Shown here: piece after piece, positions 1 through 7,714 of the stretch
How the letters are laid out: the number at the start of each line of letters is the position of its first letter
Numbering within the stretch: position 1 is the stretch's first letter
NCBI RefSeq assembly: GCF_029087225.1
Contig: NZ_JARFJD010000033.1
Location: 1-34,439 of the forward strand
Direction of reading: 5' to 3'
DNA length: 34,439 bases
Origin: Limnobacter olei
GTDB taxonomy: Bacteria; Pseudomonadota; Gammaproteobacteria; Burkholderiales; Burkholderiaceae_B
Translations under genes and position numbers: made by a program
The notes under the pieces: generated by a model
Seen by the model: only the letters and a program-made list of their open reading frames with translations
What the model was told of the DNA's origin: nothing
Databases searched by the model: none

Positions 1-48
1 ATGGGTTTGCTGGGGGCTTACAAAACCGCACCCCAAACCGCCCAAACG

Positions 49-462
49 TCATCTTTGCTGCAACTTCTTAAATAGCTTGGCCAATACAACGTAAGTGACT
101 AAACCCAACAAAGCGAAAAATACAGGCAAAGCCAAACGCAGCACAACAATCGGCACCCAGTCCGACAACACCACAGGAATATCGGAGTAAAAAGTCTCCA
201 GCTGGAAAACAAAGATCAAGTAGTCGAACGTGAGCTTGCCAAGTATCAATACAAGCAGGAACAGGATCGCTTGCTTTAAATGCTGCATAACTGCACCAGC
301 CAGGAAGGGGGCAGTAATTACCAAACCTTCCAGAACAATCAAACCGCGTGACTCAAGGTTTTGAATCTGCAAGAAGTCTAGGCAGTACAGCAGGGTCAAC
401 AATAAGAATGCGAGCCCTAAAGCCAGAGCCTGTTGCGCACTAAGTGAATTTTCAGCGGACAT
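49..462 (-). CDS. Small four-helix membrane protein, possible partner or immunity protein of the upstream Tlde1-like enzyme
   Basis: The 137-residue product has about four hydrophobic segments (near residues 11-31, 41-60, 64-87 and 101-129) and a short basic C-terminus ending KLFKKLQQR. It therefore looks like an integral inner-membrane protein. I recognise no family. Its ATG overlaps the end of the Tlde1-like gene by 11 bp, which implies translational coupling. Toxin genes are often coupled this way to a cognate protector, so an immunity role is a reasonable inference. Known Tlde1 immunity proteins are periplasmic rather than polytopic, so this would be a different type. Confidence 0.75.
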   Translation of the reverse strand: MSAENSLSAQQALALGLAFLLLTLLYCLDFLQIQNLESRGLIVLEGLVITAPFLAGAVMQHLKQAILFLLVLILGKLTFDYLIFVFQLETFYSDIPVVLSDWVPIVVLRLALPVFFALLGLVTYVVLAKLFKKLQQR

Positions 463-895
463 ACAAAATACTCTCGACTTCTTCGAGGATGATCGACTTG
501 ATCAAGTCGGTGGATTTGCTTCCCATTATTCCCCCACCTATATCGATACAGCCTTTAGATCCAATACGCCGACCACAGTGAATAAAGAAGTCATCTCGAC
601 CAAACATGACGTTGTCTTCTAGGGGATGCAAGGGCACTCGCCAATCTCCCCAATCGCCAGTTGAATTTCTGATCAGGTCCCGTAGCAGGCACGGGTCACT
701 TAGTTCAGCAGAGACAGCACGGTAGCGACCTTTCGGAAGCGGCCCTATTGATTTCTTGCTTTGGCAAATCGTTTGATTGGTGCAGTCATTACGCCCGCTG
801 GTGGCGTAAGTGGCCAACTCTTGAGATTTTCCTTTTGCAATGAACATACCTTGGTTTACATAGAAAACTAAAGTTGCCACTTCAATGCCGCCCAC
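452..895 (-). CDS. Tlde1/DUF2778-like L,D-transpeptidase-fold peptidoglycan enzyme
   Basis: This 147-residue protein carries the hallmarks of the Tlde1/DUF2778 family. A GPLPKGRYR segment near residues 51-59 matches the family's GPIPxGxY turn. The segment FFIHCGRRIGSKGCIDIGGG near residues 103-122 holds the conserved His and the SxGC catalytic Cys of the L,D-transpeptidase fold. Studied members cleave or exchange D-amino acids in the peptidoglycan stem peptide and are delivered by type VI secretion. No secretion genes or delivery domain are visible here. The frame opens with GTG at 895 without a clear ribosome site; a GTG at 880 is an alternative. The next gene overlaps it by 11 bp. Confidence 0.75.
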   Translation of the reverse strand: MGGIEVATLVFYVNQGMFIAKGKSQELATYATSGRNDCTNQTICQSKKSIGPLPKGRYRAVSAELSDPCLLRDLIRNSTGDWGDWRVPLHPLEDNVMFGRDDFFIHCGRRIGSKGCIDIGGGIMGSKSTDLIKSIILEEVESILYVR

Positions 896-1054
896 TAAAT
901 TTGGAAACCCTGTGAGCCTACTTTTGACTTAAAACTTAATCAAAAAGATACTTGGGTCTGCGTCTTTGCGAGATACAAAGTCGGTTCGAAGCTACTTCAG
1001 AGTTTCTCGGAATCTAGAACTTTATGATCGCTCCAGTCGAAAACAGCCAAACTG

Positions 1055-1468
1055 CTAAATCCGATCCGCCTCCAGCAGCACCCCATACCAGATCAACCAA
1101 AGCTTGTCTTCACTATTCAGCAGATGTTTGATGGCCATATCACCCTCGCAATCAACACCCAAAACACTCGTTCCTACCGGCAGTTTTGTGTTGGTATCCA
1201 AAGAATAGAATTGTAGAAACTCCGCAATGGTTTGTTCATTCGTCTCGACGCGTGAGTAGTCACAGCTTTGATTCTGAAACAGAATTTCTCGCTCGCTTAT
1301 AGATAGTTTGTCGCCAATTAATTCAGCAGTTTCTCCATCACTGATCCCAACGATTGGTGCGGCAGCAAGTTCCTTGCTGATAGTCCATTCCCCTTGTATG
1401 TCGCCTAATTCCGAAACGTTCGAACAAGCCGCGAGGGTAAGAAAAAGAAGGCAAAGAAGTTTATGCAT
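1055..1468 (-). CDS. Small predicted lipoprotein downstream of the broken lysozyme gene
   Basis: The 137-residue product starts with a short signal peptide and a clear lipobox, LAAC, with Cys15 as the lipid-attachment residue. It is therefore a predicted membrane-anchored periplasmic protein. Two further cysteines, in NQSCDY and GVDCEGD, could form a disulfide. I recognise no family. It begins only 26 bp after the stop of the lysozyme gene and probably shares its transcript. The pairing of a muralytic enzyme with a lipoprotein suggests a lysozyme-inhibitor or immunity role, but this rests on gene order alone. Confidence 0.75.
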   Translation of the reverse strand: MHKLLCLLFLTLAACSNVSELGDIQGEWTISKELAAAPIVGISDGETAELIGDKLSISEREILFQNQSCDYSRVETNEQTIAEFLQFYSLDTNTKLPVGTSVLGVDCEGDMAIKHLLNSEDKLWLIWYGVLLEADRI

Positions 1469-1494
1469 GGTGCTGTTCTCGCAGATTCATGGGT

Positions 1495-2010
1495 TCAAGG
1501 CTGAATTTGAAAAGGAACAATCTCCCGCTTGCGACGATTTGCAAGACCGTTAGAGAGTTTCTTTCGGCTTGGCTTTCCGTCTTTGCCCTTCTCCGTGATG
1601 CAAACAAACCGGTTCATTTCGTTTTCAACTTTCTGGTAATCCCCTTTGTTTGCAAACGCTAGAACATCTTTTGCATTTCCTACACCCACGTTAAACACAA
1701 AGCTTGTCAGGGCATCGAATTGCTCTTGGCTAAGTTGAGCCTCCCTGATATAGAACCGAACGTACTTTTGAGCTTCTTCCAAACGGTTGTGGAAGGTCGC
1801 ATTCAACTTGGCCAAGTCGTATTTGGTTTTCATCTGTTTTTCTGTGCATGGGCTGTAGCTAAGAAGAATGCCAACACCCACGGTGCAATTGCCTGCAATG
1901 TCGTTTTAGGGAATTGCGGAGAAACCTTCATCTTTCGAGATACGCTCAATTCCTGATTTGGAGATGACCATTTTTGAGTTCAGTGGTTTTTGCATGGCTA
2001 AACTGGACAT
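1495..2010 (-). pseudogene. GH24 phage-type lysozyme interrupted by an in-frame TAA
   Basis: Read on the minus strand from ATG at 2010 (GAGG ribosome site 7 bp upstream), the frame gives about 171 codons of a T4/R21-type GH24 lysozyme. There is one internal stop, TAA at 1906-1908. Catalytic Glu sits in KDEGF, Asp in NDIAG and Thr in NCTVG, with Glu-Asp and Glu-Thr spacings of 9 and 15, as in T4 lysozyme (E11, D20, T26). The TAA falls where the family has Tyr in the PYND motif, so one base change (TAT or TAC to TAA) explains it. The C-terminal half (FDALTSFVFNVG, GLANRRKRE) is intact and could restart at 1881, but it would lack the catalytic residues. A sequencing error is possible. Confidence 0.85.
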
Positions 2011-2119
2011 GACTTTGCCTCAGGGCGAAAGTTTTCGATTTTCACGAGTCTAGGGGCTGTTTTCATGGCTATCAAACTTGTACCCTGTTCAGGTTAAATA
2101 GAAACCATAACCCCAGCCC

Positions 2120-2611
2120 ATGAAAACCTTGCTCATCACCTACCACTCCATCACTGGCGGTTCCAAAGCCATGGCCCAGGCGGTGGCTGAAGGGGCGGGT
2201 ACAGAACCCAATACCCGTACTGTGCTTTTGCACGCCAGTGAAACAAACGCCGAACATGTTTTGAATGCGCACGGCTATGTGTTTGTCACCCCCGAAACTT
2301 TGGGCAGCATGGCGGGTTTGATGAAAGATTTTTTCGACCGCACCTACTACGCAGCGCTCGATCAAATCAATGGGCGGCCCTACACCGTGTTGGTGTGCGC
2401 TGGTAGCGACGGGCAGGGCGCTGTAAAGCAAATTCAGCGCATTGCCACGGGTTGGCGTTTAACGGAAATGGCGCCGCCACACATTGTGTGCACTTGGGCG
2501 CAAACGCCAGAAAAAATTCTGGCGCCCAAAACAATCAGTCCTGCCGACCTGCAACACTGTCGCGACTTGGGTACCGCATTTGCAAGCGGCCTGGCCATGG
2601 GTTTGTTTTAA
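2120..2611 (+). CDS. Flavodoxin-fold protein, probable NAD(P)H-dependent oxidoreductase
   Basis: This 163-residue soluble protein begins with a beta strand and a phosphate-binding loop (LLITYHSITGGSKAMA) typical of the flavodoxin/WrbA fold that binds FMN. Later segments VFVTPETLGSMAGLMKDFFDRTYY and YTVLVCAGSDGQGA match the other FMN-contact loops of the family. The likely role is a small electron-transfer or quinone/nitro-reductase-like protein in the cytoplasm; the substrate cannot be read. It stands alone and converges on the TRIC-type gene 22 bp downstream. No strong ribosome site precedes the ATG. Confidence 0.85.
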   Translation: MKTLLITYHSITGGSKAMAQAVAEGAGTEPNTRTVLLHASETNAEHVLNAHGYVFVTPETLGSMAGLMKDFFDRTYYAALDQINGRPYTVLVCAGSDGQGAVKQIQRIATGWRLTEMAPPHIVCTWAQTPEKILAPKTISPADLQHCRDLGTAFASGLAMGLF

Positions 2612-2633
2612 CCCACCAACTTGGCTTATCCAC

Positions 2634-3278
2634 TTAGCTTCTCCACTCAGGAAGCCGCACATCCCTCCACACTGCAAATGCCCGCAGGCCCACGGTCACC
2701 AGTACACAGCCAAGCATGTTCACGTAGGCGGGGTTGCCCAGTTCACGAAGGCCAATGTAAGCCCAGCCGCCGAAGAAGGCGCAAATGGCGTAAGGGCGGT
2801 GGTCTTTGAAGGCTTGCGGAATTTCATTGCACACAATGTCGCGCAGCACACCGCCAAACACGCCAGTGATGACACCCATGAACACGGCCACCAGGCTGGG
2901 CATGCCCGCCATGATGGATGCGAAAACGCCCGCTGCGGTGAACAGGCCCAGCCCCAAAGTATCGGGCCACAAAATGGCTTTTTCAGTGAACTTGAAATGT
3001 CGCTGCCGCATAAACAACATGGCCACGATGCACAGCACGAACACGGCCCACAGCAATTCAATGTATTTCACCCAGAAAAAGGGGCGTACATCCAGCAACA
3101 AATCGCGCAGCGTACCGCCACCAAAGGCCGCCAAAAATGCCACCACGCACACCCCCACAGCGTCCAGCCGCTTGCGTGCACCTTCAAGAATTCCGCTCAG
3201 TGCAAAGGCCAGTGTGGCCACCACTTCAATGCCCAGTTGAATGTTCTGGCTGAACTCCCCGGGGTTGAGCGCCGCCAT
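2634..3278 (-). CDS. TRIC/YadS-type (UPF0126) membrane channel protein
   Basis: The 214-residue protein has seven hydrophobic segments and two inverted repeats, each with the glycine-rich signature of bacterial trimeric intracellular cation channels (GGGTLRDLLL near residues 53-62 and GVFGGVLRDIVCNEIP near 138-153). Prokaryotic TRIC homologues are homotrimeric cation channels of the inner membrane with no settled physiological role. The length is typical for the family. It lies immediately downstream of the cupin gene on the same strand (1-bp gap), so the two are probably cotranscribed. Confidence 0.88.
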   Translation of the reverse strand: MAALNPGEFSQNIQLGIEVVATLAFALSGILEGARKRLDAVGVCVVAFLAAFGGGTLRDLLLDVRPFFWVKYIELLWAVFVLCIVAMLFMRQRHFKFTEKAILWPDTLGLGLFTAAGVFASIMAGMPSLVAVFMGVITGVFGGVLRDIVCNEIPQAFKDHRPYAICAFFGGWAYIGLRELGNPAYVNMLGCVLVTVGLRAFAVWRDVRLPEWRS

Positions 3279-3279
3279 G

Positions 3280-3645
3280 TCAGTTCACCGCCGCGCGATC
3301 AACGATCACATAATGTTTGCGCACTGGCTCCAGCACCTCGAAAAGACCTGTGAATTCCGCAGGAATTACACCTGCGTCGCCCGGACCAAACTGCTCGGCC
3401 TGCCCTTCCGCATTCGTAATTTGAATGCACCCTTGCAGCACATGAAAAAACTCGTCTTTGCCCGGGGCAAATGCGATGCGCCAAGCCCCTGTTTCGCAGG
3501 CCCACACACCAGCACTAACACCTTTGTTTTCATAGTGATTCCAGGTGCTGCGCAAAGGGTTGCCTTTTTCAAGCCGATCAGGGCGGGGGCGGTCGTGTTC
3601 AAGCGGCGTGTTGCACTTGGCAAATACAGTCAGTTGTTGTGTCAT
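3280..3645 (-). CDS. Cupin-domain protein (ureidoglycine aminohydrolase-like cupin)
   Basis: A 121-residue single-domain cupin. The segment WRIAFAPGKDEFFHVLQGCIQITNAEG and the later FGPGDAGVIPAEFTG are the two cupin motifs, in the DUF861 style (ETGAWR, GDEFFHVLxG). Members are small beta-barrel proteins, some with metal-dependent activity. The first motif here lacks the usual two histidines but keeps Glu and His in DEFFHV. Function is not assignable. It is the first gene of a two-gene unit with the TRIC-type channel. Confidence 0.82.
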   Translation of the reverse strand: MTQQLTVFAKCNTPLEHDRPRPDRLEKGNPLRSTWNHYENKGVSAGVWACETGAWRIAFAPGKDEFFHVLQGCIQITNAEGQAEQFGPGDAGVIPAEFTGLFEVLEPVRKHYVIVDRAAVN

Positions 3646-3711
3646 GGATTGAACTTTGGTGTGAACCTTGGTCTATTGTAAAGGCAGGGCTACAGGCAGG
3701 GGGCTTTAACG

Positions 3712-3795
3712 ATGAAACAGTTTTGGGAGGCTCTGGGGCAGTGGTCAGCAGCCTTGTTGTGTAGCGTCATGCTGTACGAAGTCTTTGCGGCATAA
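3712..3795 (+). CDS. Possible 27-residue membrane peptide
   Basis: A short frame (ATG at 3712, TAA at 3793) encodes a 27-residue peptide. It has a polar Trp-containing N-terminus (MKQFWEALGQW) followed by a hydrophobic stretch (SAALLCSVMLYEVFAA) long enough to cross or sit in a membrane. An AGGGGG tract lies about 9 bp upstream as a possible ribosome site. It occupies most of the 214-bp gap between the cupin gene and the radical SAM gene. Coding status is uncertain because a frame of this size can arise by chance. Confidence 0.3.
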   Translation: MKQFWEALGQWSAALLCSVMLYEVFAA

Positions 3796-3859
3796 AACCC
3801 GGGAATCGATTGCGCCCGCTGGGTGTAGAATCTAGGCACGTTCAGCCCGAGGTTTTATC

Positions 3860-5773
3860 GTGTCTACCCCTTTCCGTGTGTTGTCTTTCATCCCACCGAT
3901 GACGCAGCTCAACACGCCCTATCCATCCACTGCCTACATCACCGGCTTTTTGCGCAAGCAGGGCGTTGATGCCGTGCAGGCCGACATTGCGCTGGGTTTG
4001 GTGCTGAAACTGTTTTCACCTGAAGGGCTGGACCGTATTGCCGCTGAAATCGAACAGTACGAGGAAGTGACCGAGCGCGTGGCCCTGTTCATGGACCAGT
4101 TCAGCCGTTACCGTGGCACCATTGCCCCCACCATCCGCTTTTTGCAGGGGGGCGATTCCACCCTGGCGCACCGAATCAACAGCCGGGCTTTTTTGCCGGA
4201 AGGCCCGCGGTTCGAGGCGCTGGATGTGTATGTGGACGAAGAAGGCGGCGACCCGTTGGCCTGGGCCTTTGGTGCCCTGGGCGCGCAAGACAAGGCACGT
4301 CACCTGGCCACTTTGTACCTGAACGACCTGGCCGATGTTATTGCGGATGCAATTGATGAGCGCTTTGAGTTTGTGCGTTATGCAGAATCACTGGCCGGTA
4401 GCCAGCCCAGCTTCGACCCGCTGGCCACGGCTTTGCAACAGCCTTTCACGCTGATCGATGAAATTTTGGTGGAATTAACGTTGGCTGAATTCAAACGCCA
4501 GCAACCACAACTGGTGTTGTTGTCAGTGCCTTTTCCCGGAGCGGTGTACGCCGCTTTGCGCATGGCGCAGGCCATGAAGGCCGAGAACCCCGCCATCAAA
4601 ATTGGATTGGGTGGTGGCTATGTGAACACCGAATTGCGTGAACTGGCCGAACCCCGATTGTTTGACTTTGTTGATTTTGTAACGCTCGATTCAGGCGAGC
4701 GCCCCCTGCTGTGCCTGATTGAACACCTGCAAGGCAAGCGTGGCCCGCAGCGTTTGGTGCGCACTTTCACACGCAACGCAGATGGCAAAGTGCAGTACAC
4801 CAACTGGGCTGAACCCGATGTGTCGTTTGGTGATGTGGGCACCCCCACTTGGGATGGTTTGCCGTTGCACAGCTACCTTAGCCTGCTCGACATGTTGAAC
4901 CCCATGCACCGCCTGTGGAGCGACGGTCGCTGGAACAAGCTGACCGTGGCCCATGGCTGCTACTGGAAAAAATGCAGTTTTTGCGATGTGTCGCTCGATT
5001 ACATTTCCCGCTATGAAAACGCCACAGCCACTGAGCTGGTCAATCGCATTGAACAAATTGTGGCCGAAACCGGGCAAACCGGTTTTCATTTTGTGGATGA
5101 GGCTGCACCCCCCAAAGCCTTGAAAGCCTTGGCGCAGGAATTGATTGCACGCAATGTGTCCATTTCCTGGTGGGGCAATATACGGTTCGAAAAATCCTTT
5201 ACGCCCGAGCTTTGCCAGTTGCTGGCCGACAGTGGCTGCATTGCGGTTAGTGGCGGGCTGGAGGTGGCATCTGACCGCTTGTTGAACCTGATGAAGAAGG
5301 GCGTTTCAGTGGAGCAGGTGGCGCGGGTCACCAAAGGCTTTACCGATGCCGGCGTGTTGGTACACGCTTACCTGATGTACGGCTTCCCCACCCAAACTGT
5401 GCAAGACACCGTGGATGCGCTGGAATACGTGCGCCAGTTGTTTGCGGAAGGCTGTATTCAATCGGGTTACTTTCACCGTTTTGCCTGCACTGTGCACTCG
5501 CCGGTGGGCAAAAACCCGGAAGAATATGGCATTCAATTGAAGCCCTTGCCCCAAGGCACTTTTGCGAAAAACGACATCGGCTTTATCGACCCCACGGGTG
5601 TAGACCATGCAGCACTGGGCGAAGGCCTGAACCGCGCGCTGTACAACTACATGCATGGCATTGGCCTGGACCAGAATGTGCGCAGCTGGTTTGACCAAAA
5701 AGTGCCTCGCCCCACGGTGCAAAAAAACTTCATTGAGCAGGCTTTGTACGGCAAACCAGTCAAAACAGCTTAA
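3860..5773 (+). CDS. B12-binding-type radical SAM protein with a CX4CX2C cluster motif
   Basis: This 637-residue protein starts with GTG at 3860 behind a GAGG site. The N-terminal half resembles the cobalamin-binding Rossmann region of class B-like radical SAM enzymes (PQLVLLSVPFPGAVYAALRMAQ, then IGLGGGYVNTEL). The radical SAM core follows, with cysteines at 367, 372 and 375 in HGCYWKKCSFCD, then SISWWGNIRFEK and a VSGGLEVASDRLLNLMKKG segment typical of the barrel. Radical SAM enzymes bind a 4Fe-4S cluster and cleave S-adenosylmethionine; the substrate is unknown. The spacing of the first two cysteines is four residues instead of the usual three. The next gene starts 33 bp downstream and is probably cotranscribed. 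Confidence 0.88.
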   Translation: MSTPFRVLSFIPPMTQLNTPYPSTAYITGFLRKQGVDAVQADIALGLVLKLFSPEGLDRIAAEIEQYEEVTERVALFMDQFSRYRGTIAPTIRFLQGGDSTLAHRINSRAFLPEGPRFEALDVYVDEEGGDPLAWAFGALGAQDKARHLATLYLNDLADVIADAIDERFEFVRYAESLAGSQPSFDPLATALQQPFTLIDEILVELTLAEFKRQQPQLVLLSVPFPGAVYAALRMAQAMKAENPAIKIGLGGGYVNTELRELAEPRLFDFVDFVTLDSGERPLLCLIEHLQGKRGPQRLVRTFTRNADGKVQYTNWAEPDVSFGDVGTPTWDGLPLHSYLSLLDMLNPMHRLWSDGRWNKLTVAHGCYWKKCSFCDVSLDYISRYENATATELVNRIEQIVAETGQTGFHFVDEAAPPKALKALAQELIARNVSISWWGNIRFEKSFTPELCQLLADSGCIAVSGGLEVASDRLLNLMKKGVSVEQVARVTKGFTDAGVLVHAYLMYGFPTQTVQDTVDALEYVRQLFAEGCIQSGYFHRFACTVHSPVGKNPEEYGIQLKPLPQGTFAKNDIGFIDPTGVDHAALGEGLNRALYNYMHGIGLDQNVRSWFDQKVPRPTVQKNFIEQALYGKPVKTA

Positions 5774-5806
5774 TATTGACAGTATGTAAACTTCAAAGGT
5801 GGCACC

Positions 5807-7111
5807 ATGCGTTTAAAAACCCTGTTGATGCCCATGATCACCCAGCACCGGTTTGCGCGCACCACCCTGCTCGCCCAACGCGCCAAGGCCGAGAAAGCAC
5901 GGCTGGCCTCGGGCCGCCCCCACGAGGTTTATTACTTTCACCAGTTGGACGACCCCTATAGCCATTTGATGGCCCAGGCTTTGCCCCGCTTTTTGGCGCG
6001 TTACAGCATTGAATTGAAGCCACATGTGGTGAGCCCTCCGCCCGATTCGGCCGCACCTGAACGGGAAAAACTGGTGGCCTACAGCCGAGTGGATGCAGCT
6101 TTGCTGGCGCAGCGCCACAGTTTGAGTTTTGTGGATCACGGCCGGCAGCCAGCCTTAGCGCGTGCCCGCCAGGCTGCCCACACTTTGGTGGCAGCCATTC
6201 AAAGCGGGCAGTTTGTTGAGCATGTGGCCTCGGTGGGCGAGTGGTTGTGGGCCAGCGATGAAACCCTAATGCCCCCCGAGCATTTCAATGCATTGAAACC
6301 GGTGTCCAGCCAAGACGTGCAAAACCACATTGCACAGGCCGACGGGTTGCGAGACAAATTAGGGCACTACCTGGGCGGCATGTTGTATTACGAGGGCGAG
6401 TGGTACTGGGGCATTGATCGCCTGTACCACCTGGAGCAACGCCTGCAGGCTTTGGGTGCGCAAGCCAATGGGGCCATTGCTTTGCTGTTTCCTGCAGACG
6501 ATGGTTTTGAGCACGCCAAACCGCTGGAGAACCCGCCTGACATTGATTTTTTCTTTTCCTTCCGTAGCCCCTATTCCGCCATTGTGGCCCCGCGTATTTT
6601 CGAGTTGGGGCGGCGGACTGGTGCGAAAGTCAATTTGCGTTTTGTATTGCCCATGGTCATGCGTGGTTTGCCCGTGCCCAAGGTGAAGCGAGAATACATT
6701 GTGTACGACACAGCCCGGGAAGCGCATGTGCGCGGCATTCCCTTTGGCCGTTTGAACGACCCCGTTGGCAAACCCACCGAACGTGGTCTGGCCTTGATTC
6801 CGTTTGCCGAACAGCACAGCAAGGGGCAAGAATTTGTGCTTTCCTACATGCAGGGTGTGTGGGCTGAAGGCATTGACGCCGGAAGCGACAAAGGTTTGAA
6901 AAAAATTGTAGAACGCGCTGGTTTGCGTTGGGAAGGTGCACAAGTGGCTTTGCAGCACGAGGCCTGGCGCGAGCGTGCCGCTGCCAATCGTGAAGAGCTG
7001 TTCGCTGCTGGACTTTGGGGTGTTCCCTCATTCAAAGTGGGCAACACCGTGGTGTGGGGGCAAGACCGCTGGTGGGCTGTGTATGACGCGCTGCGCTCGT
7101 ATCCGGCCTGA
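5807..7111 (+). CDS. Two-domain DsbA/2-hydroxychromene-2-carboxylate isomerase-like protein
   Basis: The 434-residue product contains two thioredoxin-fold DsbA-like domains. The first begins with VYYFHQLDDPYSHLMAQALP (from about residue 42) and the second with IDFFFSFRSPYSAIVAPRIF (from about residue 245). Both have a PYS motif where DsbA would have CxxC. This is the pattern of HCCA isomerase and kappa-class glutathione transferase relatives, which use a Ser and glutathione. The C-terminal GLWGVPSFKVGNTVVWGQDR is the cis-Pro segment and ending typical of HCCA isomerases. No signal peptide is obvious, so it is likely cytoplasmic. An AAGGTGG site precedes the ATG. Cotranscription with the radical SAM gene suggests a shared but unidentified pathway. 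Confidence 0.85.
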   Translation: MRLKTLLMPMITQHRFARTTLLAQRAKAEKARLASGRPHEVYYFHQLDDPYSHLMAQALPRFLARYSIELKPHVVSPPPDSAAPEREKLVAYSRVDAALLAQRHSLSFVDHGRQPALARARQAAHTLVAAIQSGQFVEHVASVGEWLWASDETLMPPEHFNALKPVSSQDVQNHIAQADGLRDKLGHYLGGMLYYEGEWYWGIDRLYHLEQRLQALGAQANGAIALLFPADDGFEHAKPLENPPDIDFFFSFRSPYSAIVAPRIFELGRRTGAKVNLRFVLPMVMRGLPVPKVKREYIVYDTAREAHVRGIPFGRLNDPVGKPTERGLALIPFAEQHSKGQEFVLSYMQGVWAEGIDAGSDKGLKKIVERAGLRWEGAQVALQHEAWRERAAANREELFAAGLWGVPSFKVGNTVVWGQDRWWAVYDALRSYPA

Positions 7112-7171
7112 TTTGCCTAATGTACCGTTTTGAAGTATCAATGACCTCTACGCACTCCAAGTTTGAATGAC

Positions 7172-7645
7172 ATGAAAATAAGTGACGTTGCCAAGAGACT
7201 TGGCTTGAATCCAAAGACCATTCGGTTTTACGAAGATCAGGGCTTGATTGCTCCGAAGCGGGCTGATTCTGAGTCGTGGTTTTCTACTAGCAAGAACCGT
7301 GTTTTTGGACCAGAAGACCTGTCCAGGCTTGATTTTGTCAAAAAGGCTCGCGAACTCGATTTTTCGATCAAGGAAATTCAGTCTGTGCTTGATTATTATG
7401 ACCAAGGCCCCGCCTGTGGTTGTGGTTCAAGAACCCGGGTTGACGAGTTGATTGAGCGAAAACTCGTCGAGGTTCAGCAATTGAAGCAAAGCCTTCAGGA
7501 ACTGGAGAAAAAGTTGATCGACATTCGGGTGAACAATGCCGCGATTGCATCCAGGCTGGCTGGTGTACCCCATGAACCCGAAGGCGAATTTTTGATTGCA
7601 GACTATATTTTGCCCGCATCAACTGAAGAAAAAAATAAGGCTTGA
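7172..7645 (+). CDS. MerR-family metal-type regulator with a CxC motif
   Basis: A 157-residue MerR-family activator. The N-terminal winged helix (KISDVAKRLGLNPKTIRFYEDQGLI) matches the family, and a long coiled-coil dimer helix follows (VDELIERKLVEVQQLKQSLQELEKK). The only cysteines are C82 and C84 in GPACGCGSR, at the position of the sensor cysteine (C79-like) of ZntR and PbrR. There are no cysteines in the C-terminal loop where CueR and ZntR bind metal, so the metal site must differ from those. The frame could also start at TTG 7163; I chose the ATG at 7172. Its stop codon lies inside a MerR-type promoter that reads into the next small gene. Confidence 0.85.
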   Translation: MKISDVAKRLGLNPKTIRFYEDQGLIAPKRADSESWFSTSKNRVFGPEDLSRLDFVKKARELDFSIKEIQSVLDYYDQGPACGCGSRTRVDELIERKLVEVQQLKQSLQELEKKLIDIRVNNAAIASRLAGVPHEPEGEFLIADYILPASTEEKNKA

Positions 7646-7672
7646 CCTTCCAGTGGCTGGAACATGCACCCT
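7642..7672 (+). promoter_or_regulatory. CueR/ZntR-type promoter and operator for the 27-residue peptide gene
   Basis: TTGACC (7642-7647) is followed by a 19-bp spacer containing the inverted repeat TTCCAG-TGG-CTGGAA (7648-7662), then a weak -10 CACCCT (7667-7672). An overlong spacer with a central dyad directly after TTGACC is the defining architecture of promoters activated by CueR/ZntR-class MerR proteins. It starts inside the stop codon of the adjacent MerR gene and points at the small ORF at 7715. Confidence 0.7.
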
Positions 7673-7714
7673 GAAATTCGGGAATGTTCCCCATGCTTTT
7701 CTAGGAGATTTTTG

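Noticed and set aside
1495-2010. Programmed readthrough or selenocysteine in the lysozyme gene
   Set aside because: The stop is TAA, not TGA, and no readthrough context is evident; a simple nonsense change at a Tyr codon explains it.
2484-3353. A 289-codon open frame on the plus strand
   Set aside because: It is antisense to the TRIC-type gene, rich in His, Gln and Cys of low-complexity character, with no ribosome site or domain. It is a shadow of the real gene.
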